Positions 25,553 through 36,911 of a DNA stretch of 64,000 nt are shown here, piece by piece (position 1 is the stretch's first letter; each line of letters starts with the position of its first letter). The stretch is from NCBI GenBank assembly GCA_946699065.1, contig CAMPDV010000118.1, positions 62,001 through 126,000 on the forward strand, given 5' to 3'. The stretch is from Loxodes magnus. Taxonomy: Eukaryota > Ciliophora > Karyorelictea > Loxodida > Loxodidae. The translations under genes and the position numbers were made by a program. A model generated the notes under the pieces. That model made no database searches. It worked only from the letters and a program-made list of their open reading frames with translations, and was not told the origin of the DNA.

Positions 25553-26235
25553 ATGCCATCTAAGAAGCAATAAACTTCTTCAGTAAATCCTAATAATTAA
25601 TCAGACCTTTTTAACGACGTCTATTTGCTACAATTGGAAAATTAGAAGCTAAAAAAAGAAGTTTAAGAACTTAAATAAGTAACCTAATCACTAATGCTAA
25701 CAATTAACAATTTGCTAAATGAATAAAATCCTTAGAACAATGAAACTAGCGGACATCTTCTTAGGAGATGGAAAGATAAATTACTCAAATCGAATGGAAT
25801 GTAAGACAAAAGTTTGGCCAGAGAATCAATTAACTTGAGCAAATCCAACTTTATTAACGATCGGATCCAGAATCAAGAGGAGTGCAAAATCCGTCCTTCT
25901 TCTATTAGAAAACAGAAAAAAGATGTTGATACTGTAAAAAACATGGTCATAAGGTAAACCAATGCTATAGATCCAAGGGAAAATAATATTATGAAACAAA
26001 AAGAAGAATAAAAAATCTATTTAAGATCTATTGCAAACCAAACGGAAGATTAAAAGCTCCAAAGATTACACATGCACTGAGACAATTTGAGAGGTGACAG
26101 GTAGAATTTGACTTCCAAGCACTAGCAAGAGGACAAATTAGACAATTTATAAGAGTTTAGAACTGGAAAAGTTAGATGAATATGACATCGAAGTTTTCTG
26201 ATAGGAAAAAACTTTTACAAGCTCTAATTTTGTGA
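25553..26235 (+). mobile_element. Zinc-knuckle ORF1 element, plus strand
   Basis: The ATG at 25553 opens M-P-S-K-K-Q-Q-T-S-S-V, then a coiled coil (L-L-Q-L-E-N-Q-K-L-K-K-E-V) around residues 25-60. The zinc knuckle is at 25924-25962, read as C-W-Y-C-K-K-H-G-H-K-V-N-Q-C (CX2CX4HX4C); W is a TGA codon. It lies in another frame than the N-terminus, so one indel or intron lies between. A basic C-terminal part follows (I-Y-C-K-P-N-G-R-L-K), homologous to L-Y-C-N-K-D-G-Q-I-Y of the 59816 ORF1. The probable stop is the TGA at 26233; an earlier TGA at 26095 may be sense. A partly matching CACTTTA on both sides could be an old target-site duplication. Confidence 0.65.
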
Positions 26236-26513
26236 TTAACCAAAAAAAAGTGATATCACTTTAATAAATTATGTTATATTTAATAATTTATTTTTATTAA
26301 ATATGGATATTCTTATGAATTTTAAGTTTATTTATCAAATGAATAGCAATATTTTAGTAAAAAGGTTCAAGGCTAAAAACATATAAAAAATTTTATTTTT
26401 TTATTTAAGTTTGGTGCATTAGATAAGTTGTTTGGTATGAGGAACATCTTGTTAACTTTGTTAAGAGAAAGGCTATAAATTATAGACTTGCATCAGCTTT
26501 TATTTTTAACTCT

Positions 26514-27375
26514 CAGGAATCTTCTTAATAATAATAATAATATACTTAAAGTTAGTAGAGTTTTGCATTCTCTGGAATTGCAACCAGTTCCTGCGGACAG
26601 TTTTTTTAACGTGGGTGTGATCCACGACCTTTTTATTAAGTGGAAGGTTACCACTGTAACCGTTCAAGTGGTCTTGCAAAAAGCTTTTATTTGTAGATCC
26701 CTGTTGGAGTTATTCATAGTTTATTGAGTTGTCTCCATGTTCTTTTCTGCTCTTATTCGTTTATTTTCTTTCATTATCAACAGTTTTTTAAAATATGTTT
26801 ATTTGATTTGCAACATCAACAAAGTTTGTATTATTGTCTTTATTTCGTTCTTTTTTATGATAATTATTTTCTATATTTTCTAATCTTTTAATGAAACTTG
26901 TAGCAATCATTTCTTTTTCTGATTCAATTCTGTTTTTAATTCTATTAGTATTGTTTCTATTTCCATTTTTGTGTCGTATTTAAAATTTTATTATGATTAA
27001 GTTCAGAGTTATTCTTCCGTTATTAATTTGCTACAAATAAGTTATCTTCTAAGTATTAGTAATTCGTTGTTCTAATCTTCTATGTTACTCATTAGTTCCC
27101 GTATTTTTTCGCCTAAGTTGTAAGTTGTTTCTTCATAATTTGAGATTACTTTTTACATTTGGTCTAATTAAATTTAAAGTTTTTGATTAGTTTCGTTTTT
27201 AGGTTAACTTATCTCTATTTATCCTACCATAACTTTACCTTCTGAAGAAGAGCTTGACTCCTCCTATTGTTATTACTTTTTCTAAATTTCTTTTGCTGCT
27301 TTTCTCTTTAGGTTTCTAAGTTAATTTTTTGAGAGTCGAAGAGATTAATCCATTTTTTTCAGGAATCTTCTTAAT
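26514..27375 (-). mobile_element. ORF1-only non-LTR element, coiled-coil type, complete with target-site duplications
   Basis: Inverted copy of 58481-59317. The (TAA)n tail is at the low-coordinate end and the ATG is at 27353. The 16-bp sequence CAGGAATCTTCTTAAT flanks it at 26514-26529 and 27360-27375, a clean target-site duplication. The 5' end lies at the same base as in the other copies (six A before the ATG), so the element is full length, not a 5'-truncated LINE. Its sequence is nearly identical to copy 2 of the duplication and keeps the T that copy 1 lost, so it moved recently. Confidence 0.85.
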
Positions 27376-29093
27376 TAATTAAAGTAATTCTTTATTTCAT
27401 ATATCGATAGAAACTTAATTTTTAACATAAGTAAGATCTCTTCTTTTTTATTGATTACTTAAGTCTTTATAATTTACTTGGAGTTTTCTCAGGCAAAAAA
27501 GGCTAAAATAAACTTTACAAGTAATAAATTTATTTTAATATTTATAAAGCTAGAATAAAGTTTTATGATTGCATCTTAAGCTTGCAATTATTTTTTATTA
27601 CTCAATTATATTTCTATTATTTATTTCATTATATTATTCATCAGATATTCTTTAAATAAGCTTAATCCTTTTTTTATTGATATAACTTAATTTATGGAAA
27701 ACCAAAATAACTCCACGTTAATATTATTATTATTATAACAATATCAGGTTTTTTTTATTTTTTATATTTGAATGCATTCATCTAAAATCTATTACGCATA
27801 ATTGGTTTGCTTCTAAATAACATAAGTGATTTCTTTTATGTAAATGAAACTTTAAGGCTTAAGCCTTAAAAAATAATTGGTATCCTTATTTTGGCTGCTT
27901 AGTCTATTCAATTGTATTTATGTATCTTATCTTTCTGCTTAATTTTTATAATTTTACAATCAACAGTTAATTATATATCCTTTTCGCTAAATTAAAAATA
28001 GCTTAATATTTATATAACTTATAAACCTAACTAAGTATAATTAAGATTAGGTAGCTAATAGAATCTCTTATATTATTAAAATTAAAAGGATATTATTTTA
28101 GCTATCTTTAGCCCTCTATTATTATTTATTAATCTATGTTCTACTTAGATTTTAAATAATAAATCTTATCATTTGTAATAAAATTTGTTTTAGTGTTGCT
28201 ATTATAATTTAATTATAGCAATCTTAGGTATATTTAAAGCTTATTTTAGTCTTTTATTAAATCTACTAAGTATATTATTAATTTAAATCCAAAAGCTAAA
28301 TAATATATAATAATTAGCTAATCTAAGTTAGTTAGCTAATAGATAATTATATCTTTTATGATATAAACTAAGTAACTATTATTAAAATTAGCTATCCTTT
28401 CTTTATTTATTATTAATGAGCATATCATACTCCTTTATTATTTCTTTGCTATCAAAATCATAATTTATGTTTACTCTATTTGCTACTAAATCTTTTCAAT
28501 TAAGCTTTTAGTTTACTATTAAGATATAAAGAAAATTTGCTAACTTTTAATATTAAAGAAGTAAATCTAAGAGGAATAATCACAGCAATGGTCTTTAGAT
28601 TTATCTACTTATCTTAGTGTTTATAAATATAGTTCACTTTTAGATAAAGTATTTAATTGAATACTTATAATTAGTCAATCTTAATATCTTTATAATTAAT
28701 AATCCTTAAGTTGCTTATATTTTTTCTTAATAGACTTATATTTATGGTTGGTTTGCTTTAGAGATTTTATTCATATCTATTGCCGTTAATTATTTACAGT
28801 TCTCCTTTAGATTTATTTTTATTTTATGAATTGAAACTGTATTTATAGTTCCACTTTTGTTGCTTACTAAAAATATTTTAATAACTAAAACTAAATTTTA
28901 AACTGCATTCAATAGTGGCTTTTGATTACCTACTCCTAGCTAAGATATTGCAGCTATCTACTTTTATTTATATTTAATAAGAATTGTTAATCATTTGTGT
29001 GACTCACTTCTATGAAAATGATGAGAAGCCTTCTTAAATTTATAACATTTAGAAGTATAAAGCACTTAATTATAATAATTAATAAAATAAGCT
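27376..29093. other. AT-rich region without recognised gene
   Basis: Mostly T-rich, low-complexity sequence. It may contain 3' flank or additional exons of the minus-strand gene that ends near 29094. No motif is supported. Confidence 0.35.
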
Positions 29094-31110
29094 TCATAAA
29101 CAAGTTACCTCTAAGTTCTTAGTTTATCTATCTAGTAACTATTTGATATTCTTCTTATTTTATTATTGTATCTTTGATATCTAATTAAATATCTTTAGAA
29201 GCAGCTTTATTTAATAATAATTAGATATAATTAAACTAAGCTTTTTATTATTTAAGCCTTTCAAATTAATTTAAAGATATAGCATAGTTTAAAACTTTAT
29301 CTTACTGTTTATGAATTAGATTGCAATTGGTTTATCTAAAGTATTTTTCCTTCGTTTACTTAATTAAAATATTTAATTAGCTGTTTCTAAATCTATTTTT
29401 AGAGTTTTTACGATTGCAGTTTTAATTTGCTGAAATTTAAAATTAAAGCTAACTAGTAAAAACGATTTGGATTGAGAAGATTATTCTTCTATTTTAATCT
29501 AGTTCAATTTGCATGTAATTTCCTATAGATTAGTCTTAATATAAAGCTATAAAGCTCATAGTCCATACTAATAAACATTTAGTTCTTCTTACTTTGTAAC
29601 TATCTCATGAACTTCTTAGCTGAATTATTAGATTAAGTATAGATACAAATCTATTTTATCCTCTTCTTTGCTGTTTACTATAACTATTCCAATCCTCTTG
29701 CTACTATTCAAATAACCTTTAGGAAATATTCCTTTTTATTTTACCATTATAAAACCTCTGCTATTCTAGTTGCATATAAGTCTAACACTCTTTAGATTCA
29801 CAAAGTTTTTACTTCTAAAAGAGTAGCTTAATTATTTAACTTACTTAGAGATTATGATGCTGAAAGATTAATATAAAATATTACTAGCTGCATCAACTTT
29901 AGTAATCATTACTTTAGACTCTTGACAAAATTTATTATCTTAAAGCTTTTTCTTATCTAAGGCTCTATTGAAGCTTGAAATTAGAGTTTATAATTTTCTA
30001 TTTATCATATCATTCATTTTTATTCCTATATTGTTAATCTAATTTCTGTTATGTAAATTCCCAATTAGCTCATTTAAATTTAGAAAGATTAGATTCTTAT
30101 AAATCATTTTAATTTTAAGCATGTGGCCTAATCACTTTTTAATTTTGCACTGTAACTTTAATCAAATAGCATATTCATAAGCTACCTTCAGACTTCATTT
30201 ACCATCTTTTCTCTCTTTTAAATATATTTAGATATATTAGTCTTAAATATTATCTTTAACTCTTTCGTAGACTTTTACTTTTCAAAACTTTAGTTTCACT
30301 CTTCTTATAGAGATTATCAACTTTAAAGTATCAAAGACTTAAGTTCTTTCTATTACTTTATTAATATACTTCTAATCTTTTAGATAATGCTTATAATTTC
30401 CTTAGAGAGAATTTGAGTATTAGGAAATATACTCTTAATCCAAGGAAATAAAGATTGTTTATTTACTCTTTTTGCTAAATTACTTTTCTAAAGCTAATAA
30501 TTCTTGAGTAGCAAAGAACTTTGCTATTTTATTATTTATCTAAATCTAAGCTTCTAACTTACTGTATTCTTGCATTTCCTAACTTCATACTCAGCTATAA
30601 TTTATTTAAATGAGACTATTATCTCGTCTATTAGATAAGAAATATTTATTTTTTAATTTTCTAACTAAAGATTGTTTTATCATTTCACCTAATTCTCTTT
30701 TCTCCTCAACTAAATATTCTGATTGATTTTCACGTGCTTTAAGTATATTTTTATTATCTTTCTTATATTTTTTGAATTCCAAAATTAAATCATTTTTTAA
30801 GCTTTAGTCTTCCTATCAATACTTCTTACGTATAGCTTTTTGTTGTTTATTACAAGACTCTTACGAATAAAGTATCTAAAATTATAGCTTAGTTAAGTCT
30901 TTTTAAAATGCTTTAGCTTTTCTTCTGGTAGCTTTTACTTTCTTGCTCCATGTCTTATCTTACTTTCTTTGGATAATTTAATCTTTTTATCGTTCTGAAG
31001 GTTATAATTAGTCAAAAGTATAATGATTCTTATTTTTGTTTGCTTTCTTTCTTCTCACTTGCTGCCTTCTAGCTTTATGTTACTAATTTAAGTGAATTTA
31101 GTTAATTAAA
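29094..31110 (-). CDS. Basic/coiled-coil protein, possibly bZIP-like
   Basis: Minus-strand coding texture is clear from about 31110 to 30600: a basic segment (H-K-A-R-R-Q-Q-V-R-R-K-K-A-N-K), then T-W-S-K-K-V-K-A-T-R-R-K-A-K-A-F and a heptad-like helix with L-T-K-L-Q-F-Q-I-L. This resembles a bZIP basic region followed by a zipper, though the usual Asn is absent. Further coiled coil follows (E-Y-L-V-E-E-K-R-E-L-G-E-M). The last part, from an in-frame ATG at 30122 to the TGA at 29094, is 343 codons in one frame with one internal TGA (Y-G-L-W-A-L-Q-L). Frames change between the parts, implying short introns that I cannot place. The 5' end is not found. Confidence 0.4.
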
Positions 31111-31640
31111 TGAGGAGTATAATAATAAGAGTTATTAATGATGGTATTATAATGTTAGATATGAATAATATAAATAAGTAATTAAAATAGCTTCTACTTA
31201 GTCTATTTACTAGCTAATTAGATTATTAAACCCTTACATTTATTATAATATGATATCTTTACTATTTTTAGTTAAATCCTTTCATATTGATTAAAGTATA
31301 AATCTGTTCTTACACTAGAATCATTTATAGCTTTAGTTAATTATAGGGATTTACTAAATATTATTGCTATAAATTAAGAAATTAAATTTAAGACAGTTTA
31401 AATAAAGAATAAGCTAATAATAATCTTAACTAGGAATAGCTTAAGATTAAATTAGAAATAGTTATAATTGCTATAATTGTTTTAGATACATCTATACTAT
31501 ATCTATTTAATTTTCCTATTATCTATAATTAATTAAATCTCCTATTAAATAATAACTAAAACTATACTAATAGCCTTGCATCCTCTATTAATTAACCTAT
31601 TAAGCAATATTTTAAATCCTTACTTTAAAAAAAGAAGTTA
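31111..31640. other. AT-rich spacer between two minus-strand genes
   Basis: No recognisable coding texture. It may hold the promoter of the bZIP-like gene or introns linking it to the gene upstream. Confidence 0.3.
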
Positions 31641-31649
31641 ACAGTATTT

Positions 31650-32815
31650 TATTTTAAGACTTGTTTTAGTTAGAAATTAAGACTAAAGTATAATTCCTTT
31701 AATACTCAATAATTGCCTGCCAAATTCTAATTAGTTACTATTTCTTGCTAATAATTCCACGCTTTTCTTTTTATCTTCGTTTTATGAACCTCCTTTATAA
31801 AATTTTTGTTTCTTATCTTTCTTAGAAGCTAAATTGTAATTTTCAAAAGCGGAAGAGAAAAATAAACATTGGCTCTGTTTTTTAAAATTTAATAGTCTAA
31901 ATCCAGATAATAAAAAGCTATTAGCTCATTACTTTTGTTCTTTTAGTAGAAGAAATATCATAAGCTTTTATTATAAAAAGTAATGTAGGCTTAATAACTT
32001 TTTTACTTTGTAGATTTTTCGAGCTACAATATTGGATTTGCCTCTGTAATTAGATTGTTCGTTAAATTGTTTCTTCATTTAATTCTATAAAACTTTTAAA
32101 TTCTCTTTCTACTATTATTTTCATTAATCATTTCTAAAAAATTGTATCCTTAAAATTGCTTTCTACCTAAATAAAAGTAAAGGATTTCATTTAGAAAGAA
32201 TTAAATTGTCTTTATTAGTAAAAATCTTATTAGCTCTAACTATAAATAGTTAAATTTCCAAAGTTGCAATAAGATTTAAATAGCAGAGATTTTTAGCCCA
32301 ATTTATCATGATAATTTGCAGTTTTTATCTTATTTATCCTCTTTTTATTTATAGTCTAAAGAACTGAACATTTATTCTCAATCTCATACTGATAAGCAAA
32401 AACTATCTATTAAGTTCAAAAAGCTTAGCAGATACAATTTCCTGTTTATTTTCCTTTTGCCCTATTTTAAATTATTTGATACAGCATATATGCAACTTCT
32501 CTATTCTTTTTTAAAAGTACTAGGCTATTTTATTTGACTAATGTCCATAAATAAATATCCTTTGAAAATACTAAGAACTCTTCTCTAAGACACTATCAAG
32601 TATTTTATTTTTAATTTAATCAATATCTATTACAATCTCTCTAACCTTAAAGAATTAGCTCTATAAGATTCTTACTCTTTTCTAATGTTCATAAAAATCT
32701 TAAATATTAACTGACTCAATGCGCATCTAAAGTTAATCCCTTCTTCAATTTTAAATTCTAAAGATAAGAAATTCGCATTATAATCCAAATCCATTCATCA
32801 ATAAGACGCATACAT
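31650..32815 (-). CDS. Unrecognised multi-exon gene
   Basis: It starts at an ATG at 32815 with M-Y-A-S-Y-W-W-M-D-L-D-Y-N-A-N-F, where both W are TGA. The first exon continues F-K-I-E-E-G-I-N-F-R-C-A-L and ends near R-L-E-R-L. A GT...AG intron of 49 nt beginning GTAATAGATATTG would restore the frame into E-E-F-L-V-F-S-K-D-I-Y-L-W-T, R-E-V-A-Y-M-L-Y-Q-I-I-Q-N-R and K-C-S-V-L-Q-T-I-N-K-K-R. A later coding patch in another frame ends near 31650 (F-S-S-A-F-E-N-Y-N-L-A-S and E-F-G-R-Q-L-L-S-I). The protein is mixed hydrophobic and lysine-rich. I do not recognise the family. Confidence 0.45.
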
Positions 32816-34800
32816 GTGGTGATTTCCCTCTTTTTAAAAGATATATAATATATAAAATGATTATAATAAACATCCTTACACTTACTTTAATTAGTGCTAT
32901 TAAAATATAAAGCAACTATAATTAACAAAACAGCTTTACATAAGTTTACTCATAAGATTCTTAAATCCTTAGAAATAGCATTCTTATTTATAATTAAATT
33001 GCAATAACTTAGAATATATTGACTAGTTAAATTAGCTTATTGGTACTATCTTTAATTAGTAGCATCTTATACTAAATAATAGTATTTATTCTTTTTTAAT
33101 TGTATTAATATAGTTAATGGCTATTGCTAGAAAACTTTATCAATTGTTTTAATTATATGCTTGCTGTTTATAATTATAAGCTATCAATTATATAATTCTT
33201 AATTTTTTAATTTAATAAACCTTGTAACTTTAAATAACTATTTAGCATTTAAGCACACATAGCTTTAAAAAGCTGCAGTTAACTTATTTAATTATTATAG
33301 AAAGAATAGAGTTATTTTAATAAGGCTACTGAATAATAAATAGCCTACCATATAAAATTAATTACCATTTAGCCTAATTTAAGAAATATCCTTTGTATCT
33401 TTTAAGCATTTTATATAACAATAAACTAAGTGACTTACAACTAGCAAAGATAGACCAATTTATAACTAAATGCTATGTTTTAATATGATATCTCCTATTA
33501 GGTAATTCTTTATTTTATAAGGCTATTAGGAATATATTACTAGTTTAAGGTAATTTATCTTAATAGCAGTAAATCATACCTTTATACTCTATTTTTAGAA
33601 TCAGTCAAGAATGTAGAGCCTCATGCTATATCTTCCAAATTAAATATTTATCAATAAACTATGAATTCTAAAAAAGTGATAGTGTATTAAGCTAAGACTT
33701 CATACTAAATAAGTAGATAGGAGATTACTAGCAAGCTTTAGTCTTAACTCAATAGCAACTAATTTATTAAAGCATTGCACTAAGCAGAAAGGCTATTGGG
33801 CTATAGTTCTAAAATATTTATTTAAAAGTGTTAAAGTTTGGAAATAATGAGGCTAAGGTACAAAAAACGCTAAGTAATTAACTAGAAACTCATTAATGTG
33901 GCTTTAAAAATTTAAAATTAAACTATAACATTCAAATCATTCAAGTATAAAGTAAAGCTTTTGTTTTCTTTTTCCTTAAGAAATTATCTCTATTTTGTTT
34001 GTACTTATTCTCAAGAGATAGAAAAACAATTAGTAAAATATAAAATAAAAGAGGTTTTTATATCTAGTGCTGTAAAAATATAAAGATTATTAATCAATGT
34101 ATGAAGTAAAAGCTATTAATAATGAAGCTACCTTTTAATAACAGACTAATATCAATCAAAATTAAGAAAGATAATACTTCTCTTTAGTTCTTATTATATC
34201 TTCTAATAAATGTCTGTCAATAAAAACTCCTTAGAAAATATAAACAGGAAAATATTATCATAGCGCTTAACGTTTAAAGTATATCTAACTAAATATAGTT
34301 AGCTTTAACTAAAAACATTATATAAATATTTTAAAATAAACATTAAGAAAAGCTAGCAACAGAATAAAGTTTTACAAATTAGCAAATATGATTATATTTT
34401 ATCAGATATTCTATAATTACTTGTAGTCAAATAACTATTACATTAATTAAATAAAATAACTCTTTTTAGTTTAAATACATTCTGAAGCTAAGAAATTTAT
34501 TACTTAGAATTGAATAATTAATATTATCTAATTCTTTTTTATGAGTTTTTACTTACGAGATATTTGCGATGAAAAAGTAAAAGTTATTGATAACATATTT
34601 ATATGGTTGTTTATAATCCGACTGATGTTGTATTATCAATAAAAATATATAGAGGAATAAGCCACGATGAGATCAGATGAACAGTTTAAAAATAATAGAT
34701 GGAAGCTAATTAAGCATTATATAATTTTTTGCTCAAAATAGAAAAAATTCTAAAATAATTGGAAATTATTATAATCTGCACATATTTTCTAAAGTTTATT
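32816..34800. other. AT-rich intergenic region
   Basis: No gene is supported. The stretch near 34550-34800 reads plausibly on both strands (plus: M-R-S-D-E-Q-F-K-N-N-R-W), so it may contain the end of the next minus-strand gene or a small plus-strand exon, but the evidence is too weak to call. Confidence 0.3.
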
Positions 34801-34814
34801 AGGCAAACATTACT

Positions 34815-35952
34815 CTGACAGCTTTAGGTTTAATAAGCACGGAATAAAGATATTTTTAAAAGATAAAATAAAGCTTTTATTATTTTAAATTTATAAAAGA
34901 TATAATCTTTTATAAAAACAGTTAATTTGCTTATAGCGTCAATTACTTCGTTACTATTTTCATTTATACCAAATAGTTTAAACTTCCAATCTAAAGTCTC
35001 TTTACACTTCTTTTTTAGTTTTAGTTTATAAAATTAGGTACTGTCTTATGAAGTGTATTATTCTTCTTTTGCTTTAAAAATTTGTTAATTTTTTCTTCAC
35101 GTTAGATCTAATGTTTCTTCTTATAATATAAGAATTTAAAAAATTTGCTGTTCAGTTCAATTAACATCTAATTGGAAAAAGATAAGCATCTAGCAAAATA
35201 TTGAAGCTTAATCAGTATTTTTATTACATTTGCTATTAAATTCCTCAAATGTTTTAGGAATTTTGCCACATTATTTTATTTTTAAGTTTTATTCATAGAA
35301 CTTGCAATCCCTCTTTTTAATTAAATTAGCTTTAAGATTTTGTCTTTTCTTCCCTTTCTAAAAGTTTTTTGTTGGATGATATGATTTTATTTATAGTTTG
35401 CTTATATTAGATTTTAGGTCAAAGGTTGTCAATCAATTTTTTAAATTGTATTTTTATTTATCCAGTGATAAGTCTCTCAATTTATGTTTTAAATTGTATT
35501 TTTGATCCAGTTTCAATTATAAAAAGATCTTCTTGAATTCTTAGAATATTTATTAGCTCTTAGAAATTATTTTTCTCGCTTTTACTTAAAAAATTTTGGA
35601 TTTTACTCTTCCGTAAATTTTAATTTTGGTTATGTCTATTTGAGTTCTATATAGCATTCAATTGTAAGTTTTGCTTACATATCAGAGTTTTGATTTACAC
35701 AAAATTTGTGTTCTTTCACATTTATGTTAGCATGATTAATTAGTAGTTGATAAGCTTTATTTAGGAATCTATTGGAGATTTCTGTTTTCTTTTTTCTACA
35801 TCAAACTTTTTCCTTGTTTCCTTAATTGAAAAACTACTCAATGTAATATGATAGGTTTTTTCTGGTTCTTTTTAATAGGAAAACTTTAAATTTGATAGAG
35901 AATTTTAAAATTGATTGAAGAATATATTTAGCTATCCTCAAGAAGTTTTCAT
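34815..35952 (-). CDS. Unrecognised gene with cysteine-containing middle
   Basis: The ATG at 35952 opens M-K-T-S-W-G-Q-L-N-I-F-F-N-Q-F (W is TGA), followed by Y-H-I-T-L-S-S-F-S-I-K-E. After a frame change, probably a short intron near 35800, comes Q-L-L-I-N-H-A-N-I-N-V-K-E-H-K-F-C and I-E-C-Y-I-E-L-K-Q. Then, in a further frame near 35340-35150, K-R-D-C-K-F-Y-E-Q, C-G-K-I-P-K-T-F-E-E-F-N-S-K-C and I-F-C-Q-M-L-I-F-F-Q-L-D. The end is near L-F-G-I-N-E-N-S-N-E-V-I-D and a hydrophobic tail at about 34815. The family is unknown. The mix of frames means several introns; boundaries are approximate. Confidence 0.45.
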
Positions 35953-36911
35953 TTAATCAGTCTTATTAATTTAAAAACTTGTTCTAAGAAGATTAAAAGC
36001 TCTAAATTTAATATTTAACCTATATTTAAAATATAGTAAACGTTCTATGATTTATTAAATACCCTCTAAATATTTATTCAATCCACCTAGAAAAAACTTA
36101 CAGAATTAACATTAATACAGTAGCGAGGTTTATTTATAAAAATGAAATACCATTGGCTAGGTTTTAATATAATATATTATAATTTGCTTGCTGATTTATC
36201 TTTAAAGCTCTAAAGATAAAAATATAAAGTTAATTAATTTACTTTTTGATTCTTTGCACTGCTAAGTTAGCTTTATCTTATCCACTTCTTCTGAATTAAA
36301 ATTAAATAAATTGAGTTTTTATTTTATTCCTTTTCTACCTATTTTTAAATAAATTCTATTTTAGTAGATTTTATTTATAACTAAGTCTTTTTATGGGAAT
36401 AAAGAAGAGACTTATTTAAATTAAAGTCTACTCATAATGAATTTTCTAGAAGGATATTTAATTTAAAGCAATATTGCAGTAAAAAGGATTTAAAATAATA
36501 TCACTCCATACAATTTAAGCTTACTCATATAATTAATTCCTTTAATTATTCTATTAAATCTAAAGTTATTTAACTAGATAAATTATTTCATCTATTATTA
36601 AGTTTTTAAGCTAAGCAGTTAACTTTAAGTTGTATATATACAGTTTACTTTATAAATAAGTTTTAGCAGCTATAATTCTTCATTCAATTTATATAAATTT
36701 AATAATTTATCAAGTTAGCTTTAAAGTTGTCTCTAATATATCTAAATATAAACCAATTGAACTATTAGAGATAACAATATAACTTTTTAACTATTTAGAT
36801 ACATAAAATTTAAATTATTAGTGGTTTGATATATTTAAGCATCTAATTTTTACATAGAGTAGTTTAATCTATTTAAATATCACTAAGTAAATAGTAAAAA
36901 TATTCTTTATT

